6,025 nt of DNA from Chloroflexi bacterium RBG_19FT_COMBO_55_16 (GCA_001795335.1 MGOK01000109.1:1-6025); one strand, 5' to 3'; counted from the stretch's first letter, positions 1-5,454 are shown. Numbers and translations are program-made. The notes: generated by a model from the letters alone, not told the origin.

Positions 1-8
1 AATGCCTC

Positions 9-36
9 TTGACATTTTACGCCCCTTGTTTATAAT
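9..36 (+). promoter_or_regulatory. Sigma-70 promoter of the cysteine operon
   Basis: The -35 box TTGACA lies at 9-14 and the -10 box TATAAT at 31-36. Both match the consensus exactly and are 16 bases apart. Transcription should begin near 42-44, which leaves a leader of about 225 bases before the first large gene. Such a strong core promoter suits an operon controlled after initiation, as the leader features suggest. The sites are read directly; the start point is inferred. Confidence 0.8.
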
Positions 37-79
37 TACTATAAGTTTTGTCATAAATATTCGTGTTTTGGAGAACTCG

Positions 80-115
80 ATGTTCATTTGCTCCTGTATC
101 AGGCGGGGTTCATAG
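80..115 (+). CDS. Cysteine-codon leader peptide (uORF), MFICSCIRRGS
   Basis: A short reading frame of 11 codons plus TAG starts with ATG at 80. The Shine-Dalgarno sequence GGAG lies at 70-73, six bases before the ATG, which is near-ideal. Codons 4 and 6 are Cys (TGC at 89-91, TGT at 95-97), and the next gene is a cysteine synthase. Two Cys in 11 residues is far above the usual Cys frequency of about 1 percent. The likely role is sensing: when charged tRNA-Cys is scarce the ribosome stalls on these codons and changes the fold of the downstream RNA. Known amino-acid leader peptides (trp, his, leu) and cysteine-rich uORFs of mycobacteria are precedents. The peptide itself probably has no other function. 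I do not recognise its exact sequence. Confidence 0.72.
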   Translation: MFICSCIRRGS

Positions 116-200
116 CCGCCGCCTAGTCAATCTGCTGGCCAACAGACGACCAAGGGTGGTAGTGACCCCGCATGCGAACCAAAGCAAGTCTGGCATGGCG
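101..200 (+). promoter_or_regulatory. Candidate attenuator with mutually exclusive RNA pairings
   Basis: Several pairings can be read between the leader peptide and the terminator. AGGCGG (101-106) pairs with CCGCCT (119-124). GTC and TCTG (126-128, 131-134) pair with CAGA and GAC (143-146, 148-150). GCGGGGT (103-109) is perfectly complementary over 7 bases to ACCCCGC (165-171). CGCATGC (169-175) can pair with the GCATGGCG segment (193-200) with one bulged G, which would destroy the terminator. Inferred logic: a ribosome stalled on the Cys codons covers 103-109, leaving 165-175 free to act as antiterminator. With cysteine plentiful the ribosome leaves, 103-109 captures 165-171, and the terminator forms. 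The pairings are seen in the sequence; the switching order is a hypothesis. Confidence 0.5.
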
Positions 201-219
201 AGTTGCGCTGCCCTTTTTT
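192..219 (+). terminator. Intrinsic terminator inside the operon leader
   Basis: GGCA (192-195) pairs with TGCC (209-212) and GCG (198-200) with CGC (206-208), with a two-base bulge (196-197) and a five-base loop (201-205). C213 and six T residues (214-219) follow. A terminator 48 bases before the first structural gene and just downstream of a strong promoter makes sense as a conditional attenuator rather than as the end of an upstream gene, because only the 11-codon leader peptide precedes it in the transcript. Confidence 0.68.
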
Positions 220-267
220 GTTCTCTGTTAGCCATACTGGTTTAATAAAGCCAGGAAGATAGGAATA

Positions 268-1215
268 ATGAACACTCTTGTCGTTGATTCAAAGACCCAA
301 ATGATCGCCCCGCCCACTGTCGGATTGGAAGCGGCAGTGGGCAATACTCCGCTGCTGCCTTTGCATCGCCTGGCCCGGCTCTCCCCGGGCGTCCAGGTAT
401 ACGCCAAGGCGGAATGGTTCAACCCAGGCGGTTCGGTAAAGGACCGCCCGGCGCTCAATATCCTGCGCATGGCGTTGGCTGAAGAGCGCCTGTCCGCTGG
501 CCGGCGGCTGCTCGACTCCACCTCTGGTAACATGGGCATCGCTTATGCCACCTTCGGCGCAGCGCTGGGCATCCCGGTAACCCTGGCTATCCCGGGCAAT
601 GCCAGCCCGGAACGGTTCGTGATCTTGCGCGCCTTGGGGGCAGAGCTGGTGCTGACCGATCCGCTGGAGGGGTCGGATGGTGCCCTGCGGGTTGCCCGCC
701 GGATGGCGGCCGAGGCCCCTGACCGTTATTACTATGCCGACCAATACAACAATCCGGCCAACTGGCAGGCCCATTACCTGACCACTGGCCCTGAGATCGT
801 CCGGCAGACTGGCGGTGGCTTGACCCATTTTGTAGCCGGTTTGGGCACCTCCGGCACCCTGATGGGCTCGGGTCGTTACGTGCGCCAGTATAACCCCGCT
901 ATCCAGATGGTTGCCTTCCAGCCCGATGGGGCCTTCCATGGCTTAGAGGGTTTGAAGCACATGCCAACCGCCATCCAGCCGGGGATCTTCGACCCAACCC
1001 TGCCCGACCGCACTCTGGAAATCTCAACCGAGGCGGCTTATGATATGACCTTGCGCCTGGCGCGCCAGGAAGGGCTGTTCGTGGGCATCTCTTCCGGCGC
1101 GGCAGCTGTGGCCGCTCTGCAGGTTGCCGCTGAACTGGAGACCGGCCTGGTGGTGACTCTCTTCCCGGACGCCGGTTATAAGTACCTGAGTGAAAGGTTT
1201 TGGGAGAGAGCATGA
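268..1215 (+). CDS. cysM: Cysteine synthase, CysM type (PLP-dependent, probably thiocarboxylate-using)
   Basis: This 315-residue fold-type II PLP enzyme makes cysteine by beta-replacement on an activated serine. The PLP lysine is K58 in NPGGSVKDR. The substrate loop TSGNMG is at 85-90, the phosphate-binding glycine loop GLGTSGTLMG at 191-200, and the pyridine-nitrogen serine region GISSGAA at 273-279. The full family length is present. The C-terminal part resembles M. tuberculosis CysM from memory (GLKHM near 228-232, AGYKYLS near 302-308) more than the CysK type, which usually reads PDGGERYLS. With a JAMM protease, a carrier and an E1 downstream, the sulfur donor is probably a carrier-protein thiocarboxylate and the acceptor possibly O-phosphoserine; donor and acceptor are inferred from context. 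The start at 268 is chosen for the AGGAAG at 253-258; a second ATG at 301 lacks such a site. The stop overlaps the next start in ATGA. Confidence 0.93.
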   Translation: MNTLVVDSKTQMIAPPTVGLEAAVGNTPLLPLHRLARLSPGVQVYAKAEWFNPGGSVKDRPALNILRMALAEERLSAGRRLLDSTSGNMGIAYATFGAALGIPVTLAIPGNASPERFVILRALGAELVLTDPLEGSDGALRVARRMAAEAPDRYYYADQYNNPANWQAHYLTTGPEIVRQTGGGLTHFVAGLGTSGTLMGSGRYVRQYNPAIQMVAFQPDGAFHGLEGLKHMPTAIQPGIFDPTLPDRTLEISTEAAYDMTLRLARQEGLFVGISSGAAAVAALQVAAELETGLVVTLFPDAGYKYLSERFWERA

Positions 1216-1643
1216 CAACTCTTGAGATCCCCGGCGTCATCTTGAGCCAGATCCACGCCTACGGCGAACGGGCCTATCCGGAAGAAGGCGCCGGTCTGCT
1301 GTTGGGCAAGGTTAATGAAGGAAATAAGCGGGTGGTCTCGATCCTGTCACTGCCTAACGCGCGCGAGGACATTGCCCGTCACAATCGCTACCTGTTCTCC
1401 CCACAGGAGTACCTGTTGGGAGAAAGCGAGGCTGAACGCCTGGGTCTGGAGCTGATCGGCGTGTTTCACTCGCATCCCGACCATCCCAACCGCCCTTCGG
1501 AGTTCGATCGTGAGTGGGCCTGGCCCTCGTTTTCCTACCTGATCACCAGCGTCCAAACCAGGCGCGCTGTCGAGAGTCGCGCCTGGCGGCTGGCCGAAGA
1601 TCGCTCCCAATTTGAAGAGGAGCAAATCTTAGTGCGAGATTGA
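1212..1643 (+). CDS. mec: JAMM/MPN+ zinc metalloprotease, Mec type (carrier-cysteine hydrolase)
   Basis: This 143-residue protein is essentially one JAB/MPN+ domain. All catalytic elements are visible: the upstream glutamate E25 (in PEEGAGLLLG, 23-32), then H86, H88, S96 and D99 in the exact spacing HxHx7SxxD, read as HSHPDHPNRPSEFD. In M. tuberculosis the homolog Mec (Rv1334) cuts CysO-cysteine after the carrier's Gly-Gly to free cysteine; related JAMM enzymes also trim carrier precursors. Here both tasks are plausible, because the carrier encoded next has an internal Gly-Gly. The start is the ATG at 1212, overlapping the cysM stop codon (ATGA), with GGGAGAGAG (1202-1210) as ribosome binding site. 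The TTG at 1200 is less likely. The protein should be cytosolic: no signal peptide or membrane segment is seen. Confidence 0.9.
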   Translation: MTTLEIPGVILSQIHAYGERAYPEEGAGLLLGKVNEGNKRVVSILSLPNAREDIARHNRYLFSPQEYLLGESEAERLGLELIGVFHSHPDHPNRPSEFDREWAWPSFSYLITSVQTRRAVESRAWRLAEDRSQFEEEQILVRD

Positions 1644-1644
1644 A

Positions 1645-1689
1645 TTTACGCATCCCGTTTCACCTATTACGTTTCATGTATTGCGTAAA
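1645..1689. repeat. Intergenic palindromic element, copy 1
   Basis: TTTACGCA (1645-1652) and TGCGTAAA (1682-1689) form a perfect 8-base inverted repeat around a 29-base spacer rich in the word TTTCA. The stretch 1647-1678 matches 4112-4143 at 24 of 32 positions without gaps. It fills most of the only sizeable gap inside the operon. No run of T follows, so it does not look like a strong terminator. It may be a small dispersed repeat or an RNA processing or stability element. Confidence 0.55.
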
Positions 1690-1716
1690 AACTTTAGAAG
1701 TCTTGGATGGATAGAT

Positions 1717-2451
1717 ATGCCAACAATAAAAATACCCTCTCCTTTGCGTTACTACACCAACAGCTTGGCTGAAGTCCAGGTGCGTGGAGAAACCGTCACC
1801 GAAGCGATGGACGATTTCATCGCCCAATATCCCGCCCTGCGCCAGCACCTTTTCAATGGTAAGGGCGAGCTGCGCCCATTTGTCAACCTGTACCTCGATA
1901 AAGAAGACATCCGCCATCTGCACGGGTTGGACACTCCCCTGAAGGAGGGCGACCGGCTGATGATCGTTCCCAGCATCGCTGGCGGGACAGGGGAGGTTGA
2001 TCATTCCGCCCTGCGCACGAACCAGACCTTTATCATCGGCCTGAACCTGGTCGCCTTTATCCTCGACGCCACGTGGCTGGCTGCGTTGGTGGCCTTTCTG
2101 ATGGCCGTCGGGACTGCGCTAAAAATCCCTGCCTTTGGATTTATATACCGGCGGGGTCTCAAACCGTTGGGCTGGGTCAAGCCAGACCTGCGTAAAGACA
2201 ACCCCGAGCCGCATCGCTTTGCGCAGGGCTTCGGGGCTGTGGTCCTGGTGGGTGGGGTGCTGGCGCTCTCCGCCGGGGCAACTGCGCTCGGCTGGGCGCT
2301 GGTCTGGTTGGTGATCGCCCTGGCAGCGCTCAATCTGTTTGCTGGTTTTTGCGCTGGCTGCGCAGTGTATTACTGGCTCAACCGCCTGGACGTTCCCGGT
2401 TTTGTTAAAGCCCCGCCGGAGGGCACCTTTCCCGGTATGCGGCCAAAATAG
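1717..2451 (+). CDS. MoaD/CysO-like sulfur carrier fused to a DUF4395-like membrane domain
   Basis: This is a 244-residue two-part protein. Residues 1-90 look like a ubiquitin-fold sulfur carrier: MPTIKIPSPLR start, FVNLYLDKEDI near 55-65, then EGDRLMIVPSIAGG ending at G89-G90, the classic carrier C-terminus (M. tuberculosis CysO is about the same length). Instead of stopping, the chain continues through a short polar linker (TGEVDHSALR, 91-100) into a hydrophobic domain with about four membrane segments (near 104-119, 121-137, 173-194, 195-219) and a CAGC motif (C212, C215). I assign this part to DUF4395 from memory, with moderate certainty. A carrier needs a free terminal glycine, so cleavage after G90 is expected, plausibly by the JAMM protease encoded upstream. 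The start is the ATG at 1717, preceded by GGATGG (1705-1710); an in-frame TTG at 1681 would add 12 unconvincing residues. The next gene starts two bases after the stop. Confidence 0.85.
   Translation: MPTIKIPSPLRYYTNSLAEVQVRGETVTEAMDDFIAQYPALRQHLFNGKGELRPFVNLYLDKEDIRHLHGLDTPLKEGDRLMIVPSIAGGTGEVDHSALRTNQTFIIGLNLVAFILDATWLAALVAFLMAVGTALKIPAFGFIYRRGLKPLGWVKPDLRKDNPEPHRFAQGFGAVVLVGGVLALSAGATALGWALVWLVIALAALNLFAGFCAGCAVYYWLNRLDVPGFVKAPPEGTFPGMRPK
1981..1989 (+). other. Codons for the internal Gly-Gly and predicted cleavage junction (G90/T91)
   Basis: GGC GGG ACA encode G89, G90 and T91. The residues before them (MIVPSIAGG) match the end of free MoaD/CysO carriers, and those after them match nothing in that family. 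Cutting after G90 would free a 90-residue carrier and leave a membrane protein of about 154 residues. This is inferred from family knowledge; the sequence shows only the motif. Confidence 0.55.
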
Positions 2452-2453
2452 CC

Positions 2454-2909
2454 ATGCTCACCGAGATCCTGATCAGGGCCCTGTGGGCGCTCTTGATCGC
2501 TGGAGCCGGGATCGGTGTATACTGGGTAACGAACCAGGTGATCCTGGCTCGGGCGCGGGGAAAACGCCTGGGATTGGAGTCGATCCGCCCCGGGGTTCCC
2601 GCCATCCTCTACTTCACCACGCCTGCTTGTGCCCCATGCAAGACGCTCCAACGACCGGCCCTGGCGCATCTCAAGGATCGCCTGGGCGATGGCTTGCAGG
2701 TGATCGAAGTAGACGCCTCCGCCCAGCCAGACCTGGCTGATTATTGGGGTGTGCTCAGTGTACCGACCACCTTTGTCATCGATCGGCGCGGCCGTCCACG
2801 CCGTGTCAATCACGGCGTCGCCAGCGCCGAAAAATTGCTCAAGCAGGTCGAAGAAGTAGAGCAGGGAACCAGATTCGGTCAGAAAAGGAAGATCCTATGG
2901 CTGGAGTGA
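2454..2909 (+). CDS. Membrane-anchored thioredoxin-like protein
   Basis: The 151-residue protein has one N-terminal hydrophobic segment (about 5-25, LIRALWALLIAGAGIGVYWV) and then a thioredoxin fold. ILYFTTPACAPCK carries the active-site pair C59 and C62 (CAPC), and SVPTTFVID carries the cis-proline P104. Basic residues after the segment (R33, R35, K37, R38) suggest either an uncleaved anchor or a short export signal, so it is not certain on which side of the membrane the domain sits. It follows the carrier/DUF4395 gene by two bases without a clear ribosome binding site, so translation is probably coupled. A role in reducing persulfide or disulfide intermediates, perhaps with the CAGC motif of the preceding protein, is inferred from context. 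The last 13 bases overlap the next gene. Confidence 0.87.
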   Translation: MLTEILIRALWALLIAGAGIGVYWVTNQVILARARGKRLGLESIRPGVPAILYFTTPACAPCKTLQRPALAHLKDRLGDGLQVIEVDASAQPDLADYWGVLSVPTTFVIDRRGRPRRVNHGVASAEKLLKQVEEVEQGTRFGQKRKILWLE

Positions 2910-4066
2910 ATGGTAACGTTGAACTTTCGCACGAGGAGATCCTGCGTTACAGCCGCCACCTGCTCATCCCCGAGGTTGGGCTGAGCGGACAAAAGAAGAT
3001 TAAATCAGCCAGGGTGCTGGTCATCGGCACCGGCGGCCTCGGTTCCCCGGTAGCCCTCTACCTGGCGGCAGCCGGAGTGGGTCGCATCGGGTTGGTGGAC
3101 TATGATGTGGTGGATTCCTCCAACCTGCAACGCCAGGTAATCCATGGCACCTCCGGGCTGGGCACGCTTAAAGTAGAATCGGCCCGCCAGCGTATGCTGG
3201 ATATCAATCCCGAGATCCAGGTGGACGTATACAACGAGCCGTTCACCTCCGAGAATGCCATGCGCATTGCCCAGGAATACGATATTTTGATCGACGGCAC
3301 GGACAACTTTCCCACTCGCTACCTGACGAATGACTTGTGCGTCCTGCTGGGCAAGCCTAATGTGTATGGCTCGATCTTCCGCTTTGACGGACAGGTGAGT
3401 GTGTTTGATGCCCGCCGCGGGCCGTGTTATCGCTGCCTGTTCCCCGAGCCGCCGCCGCCTGGGTTGGTGCCGTCCTGCGCCGAGGGTGGCGTGCTGGGTG
3501 TCCTGCCGGGCACGATCGGCACGCTGCAAGCTACCGAGGCGCTGAAGTTGATCCTGGGCATCGGCCAGCCCCTGATCGGACGCCTGTTATTGTTCAATGC
3601 CCTGGATATGTCGTTTGATTTTGTCTCGCTGCGTAAGAATCCGAAGTGCAGGATTTGCGGGCCGGAGCCGGAAGTCACTGCGCTGATCGACTATGAGGCG
3701 TTCTGCGGAGTGCCGGGCCATGACCACGAGCAGGGCAGTGTGGGCGGCGGTTGGGATATTGATGTCAGCCAGCTGGCCGAACGCCTGCAACAAGGCGAGC
3801 CGATCCACCTGCTCGATGTGCGCGAACCTCACGAGCTGGAGATCTCCCGCCTAGAGGGCGCCACGCTCATCCCGCTGGGTCAGCTGGCTGAGCGCCTGTC
3901 CGAGCTGGATAGCGCTGAGGAGATGGTAGTCTTCTGTAAAGGGGGCACACGCTCGGCGCGCGCTCTGGAGCTGCTGGCGAGTGCCGGTTTCCGCAAGGTG
4001 AAGAACCTCAAGGGCGGTATCAATGCCTGGGCGCGCGAGGTGGATCCGGGGATGCCAGTTTATTGA
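2897..4066 (+). CDS. moeB: MoeB/MoeZ-type E1-like adenylyltransferase with C-terminal rhodanese domain
   Basis: This 389-residue protein activates the C-terminal glycine of a MoaD/ThiS/CysO carrier with ATP and then transfers sulfur to give a thiocarboxylate. Residues 1-260 form the E1 domain: RYSRHLLIPEVG (17-28), nucleotide loop GTGGLGS (44-50), NLQRQ with R79, DGTDNFPTRY with D136, crossover-loop cysteine C194 (PSCAEGGVLG), and a zinc site from C177/C180 (CYRC) and C251/C254 (CRIC). Residues about 285-389 are a rhodanese domain with catalytic C347 in CKGGTRSA. The architecture equals mycobacterial MoeZ, which sulfurates CysO. The start at 2897 is chosen because AAGGAAG (2885-2891) lies five bases upstream and the family begins there. 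An in-frame extension back to 2744 would read through the thioredoxin gene in another frame and gives a basic, unlikely peptide. It could also serve molybdopterin or thiamine synthesis. Confidence 0.93.
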   Translation: MAGVNGNVELSHEEILRYSRHLLIPEVGLSGQKKIKSARVLVIGTGGLGSPVALYLAAAGVGRIGLVDYDVVDSSNLQRQVIHGTSGLGTLKVESARQRMLDINPEIQVDVYNEPFTSENAMRIAQEYDILIDGTDNFPTRYLTNDLCVLLGKPNVYGSIFRFDGQVSVFDARRGPCYRCLFPEPPPPGLVPSCAEGGVLGVLPGTIGTLQATEALKLILGIGQPLIGRLLLFNALDMSFDFVSLRKNPKCRICGPEPEVTALIDYEAFCGVPGHDHEQGSVGGGWDIDVSQLAERLQQGEPIHLLDVREPHELEISRLEGATLIPLGQLAERLSELDSAEEMVVFCKGGTRSARALELLASAGFRKVKNLKGGINAWAREVDPGMPVY

Positions 4067-4068
4067 AG

Positions 4069-4141
4069 TGCGATGTGTGAAGCGTGAAGCATAAAACGTG
4101 AACTCACTCATCACGCATCACATTTCAAGTTTCACGTTTCA
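4069..4141. repeat. Intergenic palindromic element, copy 2
   Basis: AAACGTGAA (4094-4102) pairs perfectly with TTCACGTTT (4131-4139) around a 28-base loop. The outer left part (4069-4090, GTGAAGC-type words) is roughly complementary to the loop segment 4110-4128, so the whole stretch is an imperfect inverted repeat. It shares 24 of 32 bases with the first copy (4112-4143 against 1647-1678). It separates the end of the cysteine operon from the -10 box of the next gene and may act as transcript end, RNA stabiliser or operator. It lacks a T-run typical of an intrinsic terminator. Confidence 0.5.
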
Positions 4142-4149
4142 GGCTCAGG

Positions 4150-4155
4150 TATAAT
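4150..4155 (+). promoter_or_regulatory. -10 box of a near-leaderless promoter for the deacetylase gene
   Basis: TATAAT at 4150-4155 lies nine bases from the ATG at 4164. Transcription would start near 4161-4163, leaving almost no leader. No good -35 box is seen at the usual distance (AAGTTT at 4127-4132), and no Shine-Dalgarno sequence is close to the ATG, which agrees with leaderless translation. Confidence 0.5.
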
Positions 4156-4163
4156 CACTTGAT

Positions 4164-5039
4164 ATGAATGATTCATCTCTAAATCAGTCGTTGACTCTGC
4201 TCACTGTCCTGGCCCATCCGGATGACGAATCGTTTGGTATGGGGGGCACGCTGGCCCTGTATGCCCGGCGCGGCGTGGCTGTTCACCTGGTGTGTGCCAC
4301 TCGCGGCGAGGTGGGCGAAGTTGAGCCTCAACTTATGAATGGCTACCGGTCGATCGGAGACTTGCGCGTGGATGAGCTGCGTTGTGCAGCTGGTAAGCTC
4401 GGCCTTTCGGGCGTGCACTTCCTGGATTACCGCGATTCGGGAATGGCTGGTTCGCCGGAAAACCAGCACCCCCAGGCGCTGGTCGCCGCTCCCCTGGACG
4501 AGGTGGCTGCCAGAGTCACCGCTATCATCCGCCGCTTGCGTCCGCAGGTGGTGGTGACCTTCGACCCCGTCGGCGGCTACCGCCATCCTGACCATATTGC
4601 CATCCACCAGGCCACCGTTAAGGCTTTCTACGCTGCCGGCGACCCAGCCGTCTACCCGGGAGAGGATCCTCCTTTCCAGCCGCAAAAACTTTACTACCAC
4701 ACCTTTCCACGCAAGTGGTTGTCCTGGGCGGTGCGCCTGATGCCTCTCTTCGGCAAAGACCCCCGGCGCTTCGGTCTGAATCAAGACATCGACTTGCTCG
4801 CCCTGACCAGGGATACATTCCCGGTGCATGCCCGCGTCGATTACCGGGCGGTGCAAAGCCTCAAAGAAGAAGCTTCGGCCTGCCATGCCAGTCAGAGCAG
4901 CATGGGCACCTCCTCGCGCCCACTTCAGTGGGCTTTTCGCCGGGCAACCGGCGTAGATCAATTTATGCGCGCTTACCCGGTGCCCGAGCCCGGTCTGCGC
5001 GAGCGCGATCTGTTCGCGGGTGTAAACGGCACCCGATGA
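4164..5039 (+). CDS. PIG-L family zinc-dependent deacetylase/amidase (LmbE-like)
   Basis: This 291-residue protein has the LmbE/PIG-L motifs: AHPDDE (17-22), giving zinc ligands H18 and D21, and GYRHPDH (138-144) with H144 as third ligand. LRVDELRCAA (67-76) is the helix usually conserved after the first motif. Family members remove acetyl or other acyl groups from N-acyl glucosamines and related compounds. MshB and Mca act in mycothiol metabolism, BshB in bacillithiol. The length and the C-terminal extension (HASQSS near 241-246) are compatible with MshB/Mca-like members, but the substrate cannot be fixed from sequence. No signal peptide is seen, so it should be cytosolic. It sits downstream of a cysteine operon but has its own likely promoter, so a link to thiol metabolism is only suggestive. 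Confidence 0.9.
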   Translation: MNDSSLNQSLTLLTVLAHPDDESFGMGGTLALYARRGVAVHLVCATRGEVGEVEPQLMNGYRSIGDLRVDELRCAAGKLGLSGVHFLDYRDSGMAGSPENQHPQALVAAPLDEVAARVTAIIRRLRPQVVVTFDPVGGYRHPDHIAIHQATVKAFYAAGDPAVYPGEDPPFQPQKLYYHTFPRKWLSWAVRLMPLFGKDPRRFGLNQDIDLLALTRDTFPVHARVDYRAVQSLKEEASACHASQSSMGTSSRPLQWAFRRATGVDQFMRAYPVPEPGLRERDLFAGVNGTR

Positions 5040-5052
5040 GCTGGTTTATGGA

Positions 5053-5454
5053 ATGATACTCGAAACTATCCATTGCTCGACGATCGTCCCTGGCGTAACC
5101 CCAGAACGCCTCTATCGCGCCTGGCTGGACAGCGCCGAGCACGGCGCGCTTACCGGCTCAGAAGCCCAGATCGACCCGCAGGTAGGCGGCCGGTTCACTG
5201 CCTGGGATGGCTATATCCAGGGTACGACCCTTGAGCTGCAGCCTTACCGGCGTATCCTCCAGGCCTGGCGGACGAGCGACTTCCCGCAGGGCAGCGCCGA
5301 TTCGCGCCTGGAGGTCCTGTTGGAGCAAGTCGAAGGAGGCGTGCAGATCACGCTCCACCACAGCGACATCCCCACCGGCCAGGGGGAGGAATACCGCCAG
5401 GGATGGGAAGACTATTACTTTCAACCGATGCAAGCCTATTTTTCAGGGGAATGA
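5053..5454 (+). CDS. SRPBCC/AHSA1-like small protein
   Basis: This 133-residue protein fits the Aha1-type START-like fold used to bind hydrophobic ligands. Typical family signatures are visible: the opening strand with VTPERLYRAWLDSAEHGALTG (15-35), GGRFTAWDGYIQGTTLELQP (45-64), the IxQAWR strand (68-73), the VQITLHHSDIP strand (97-107), and the closing helix GWEDYYFQPMQAYF (117-130). The family is broad and the real role is unknown. It starts 13 bases after the deacetylase stop with no strong ribosome binding site, so it is probably co-transcribed and translationally coupled. No membrane segment or signal peptide is present. Confidence 0.82.
   Translation: MILETIHCSTIVPGVTPERLYRAWLDSAEHGALTGSEAQIDPQVGGRFTAWDGYIQGTTLELQPYRRILQAWRTSDFPQGSADSRLEVLLEQVEGGVQITLHHSDIPTGQGEEYRQGWEDYYFQPMQAYFSGE

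Noticed and set aside
152..215. T-box-like signal: AAGGGTGGTA (152-161) with CCCTT (211-215) able to pair as in a T-box antiterminator
   Set aside because: The T-box core reads AGGGTGGNACCGCG, but here four extra bases interrupt it (GTGA before CCCCGC). The TGGT bulge would fit a discriminator A, while tRNA-Cys normally has U. No Stem I motifs are seen upstream, and a Cys leader peptide explains the region better.
63..245. 60-residue frame starting with GTG in the leader
   Set aside because: It overlaps the better supported leader peptide in another frame, has no ribosome binding site, runs through the terminator hairpin and T-run, and has no protein-like features.
289..939. 216-residue minus-strand frame opposite cysM
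   Set aside because: It is antisense to a clear PLP enzyme with all motifs, and has no motif of its own.
2339..2740. 133-residue + strand frame across the end of the carrier fusion and the thioredoxin gene
   Set aside because: It is a shadow of two well-supported genes in another frame, is rich in Pro, Arg and Gly as GC-rich shadows are, and has no recognisable motif.
2744..2896. N-terminal extension of the E1-rhodanese protein by 51 codons
   Set aside because: The extension is read in another frame of the thioredoxin gene and is basic and Cys-rich without family match. A good ribosome binding site precedes the ATG at 2897, where the family normally begins.
4179..4961. 260-residue minus-strand frame opposite the deacetylase
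   Set aside because: The + strand frame carries all PIG-L motifs; the minus frame shows none and is a typical antisense shadow of GC-rich coding sequence.
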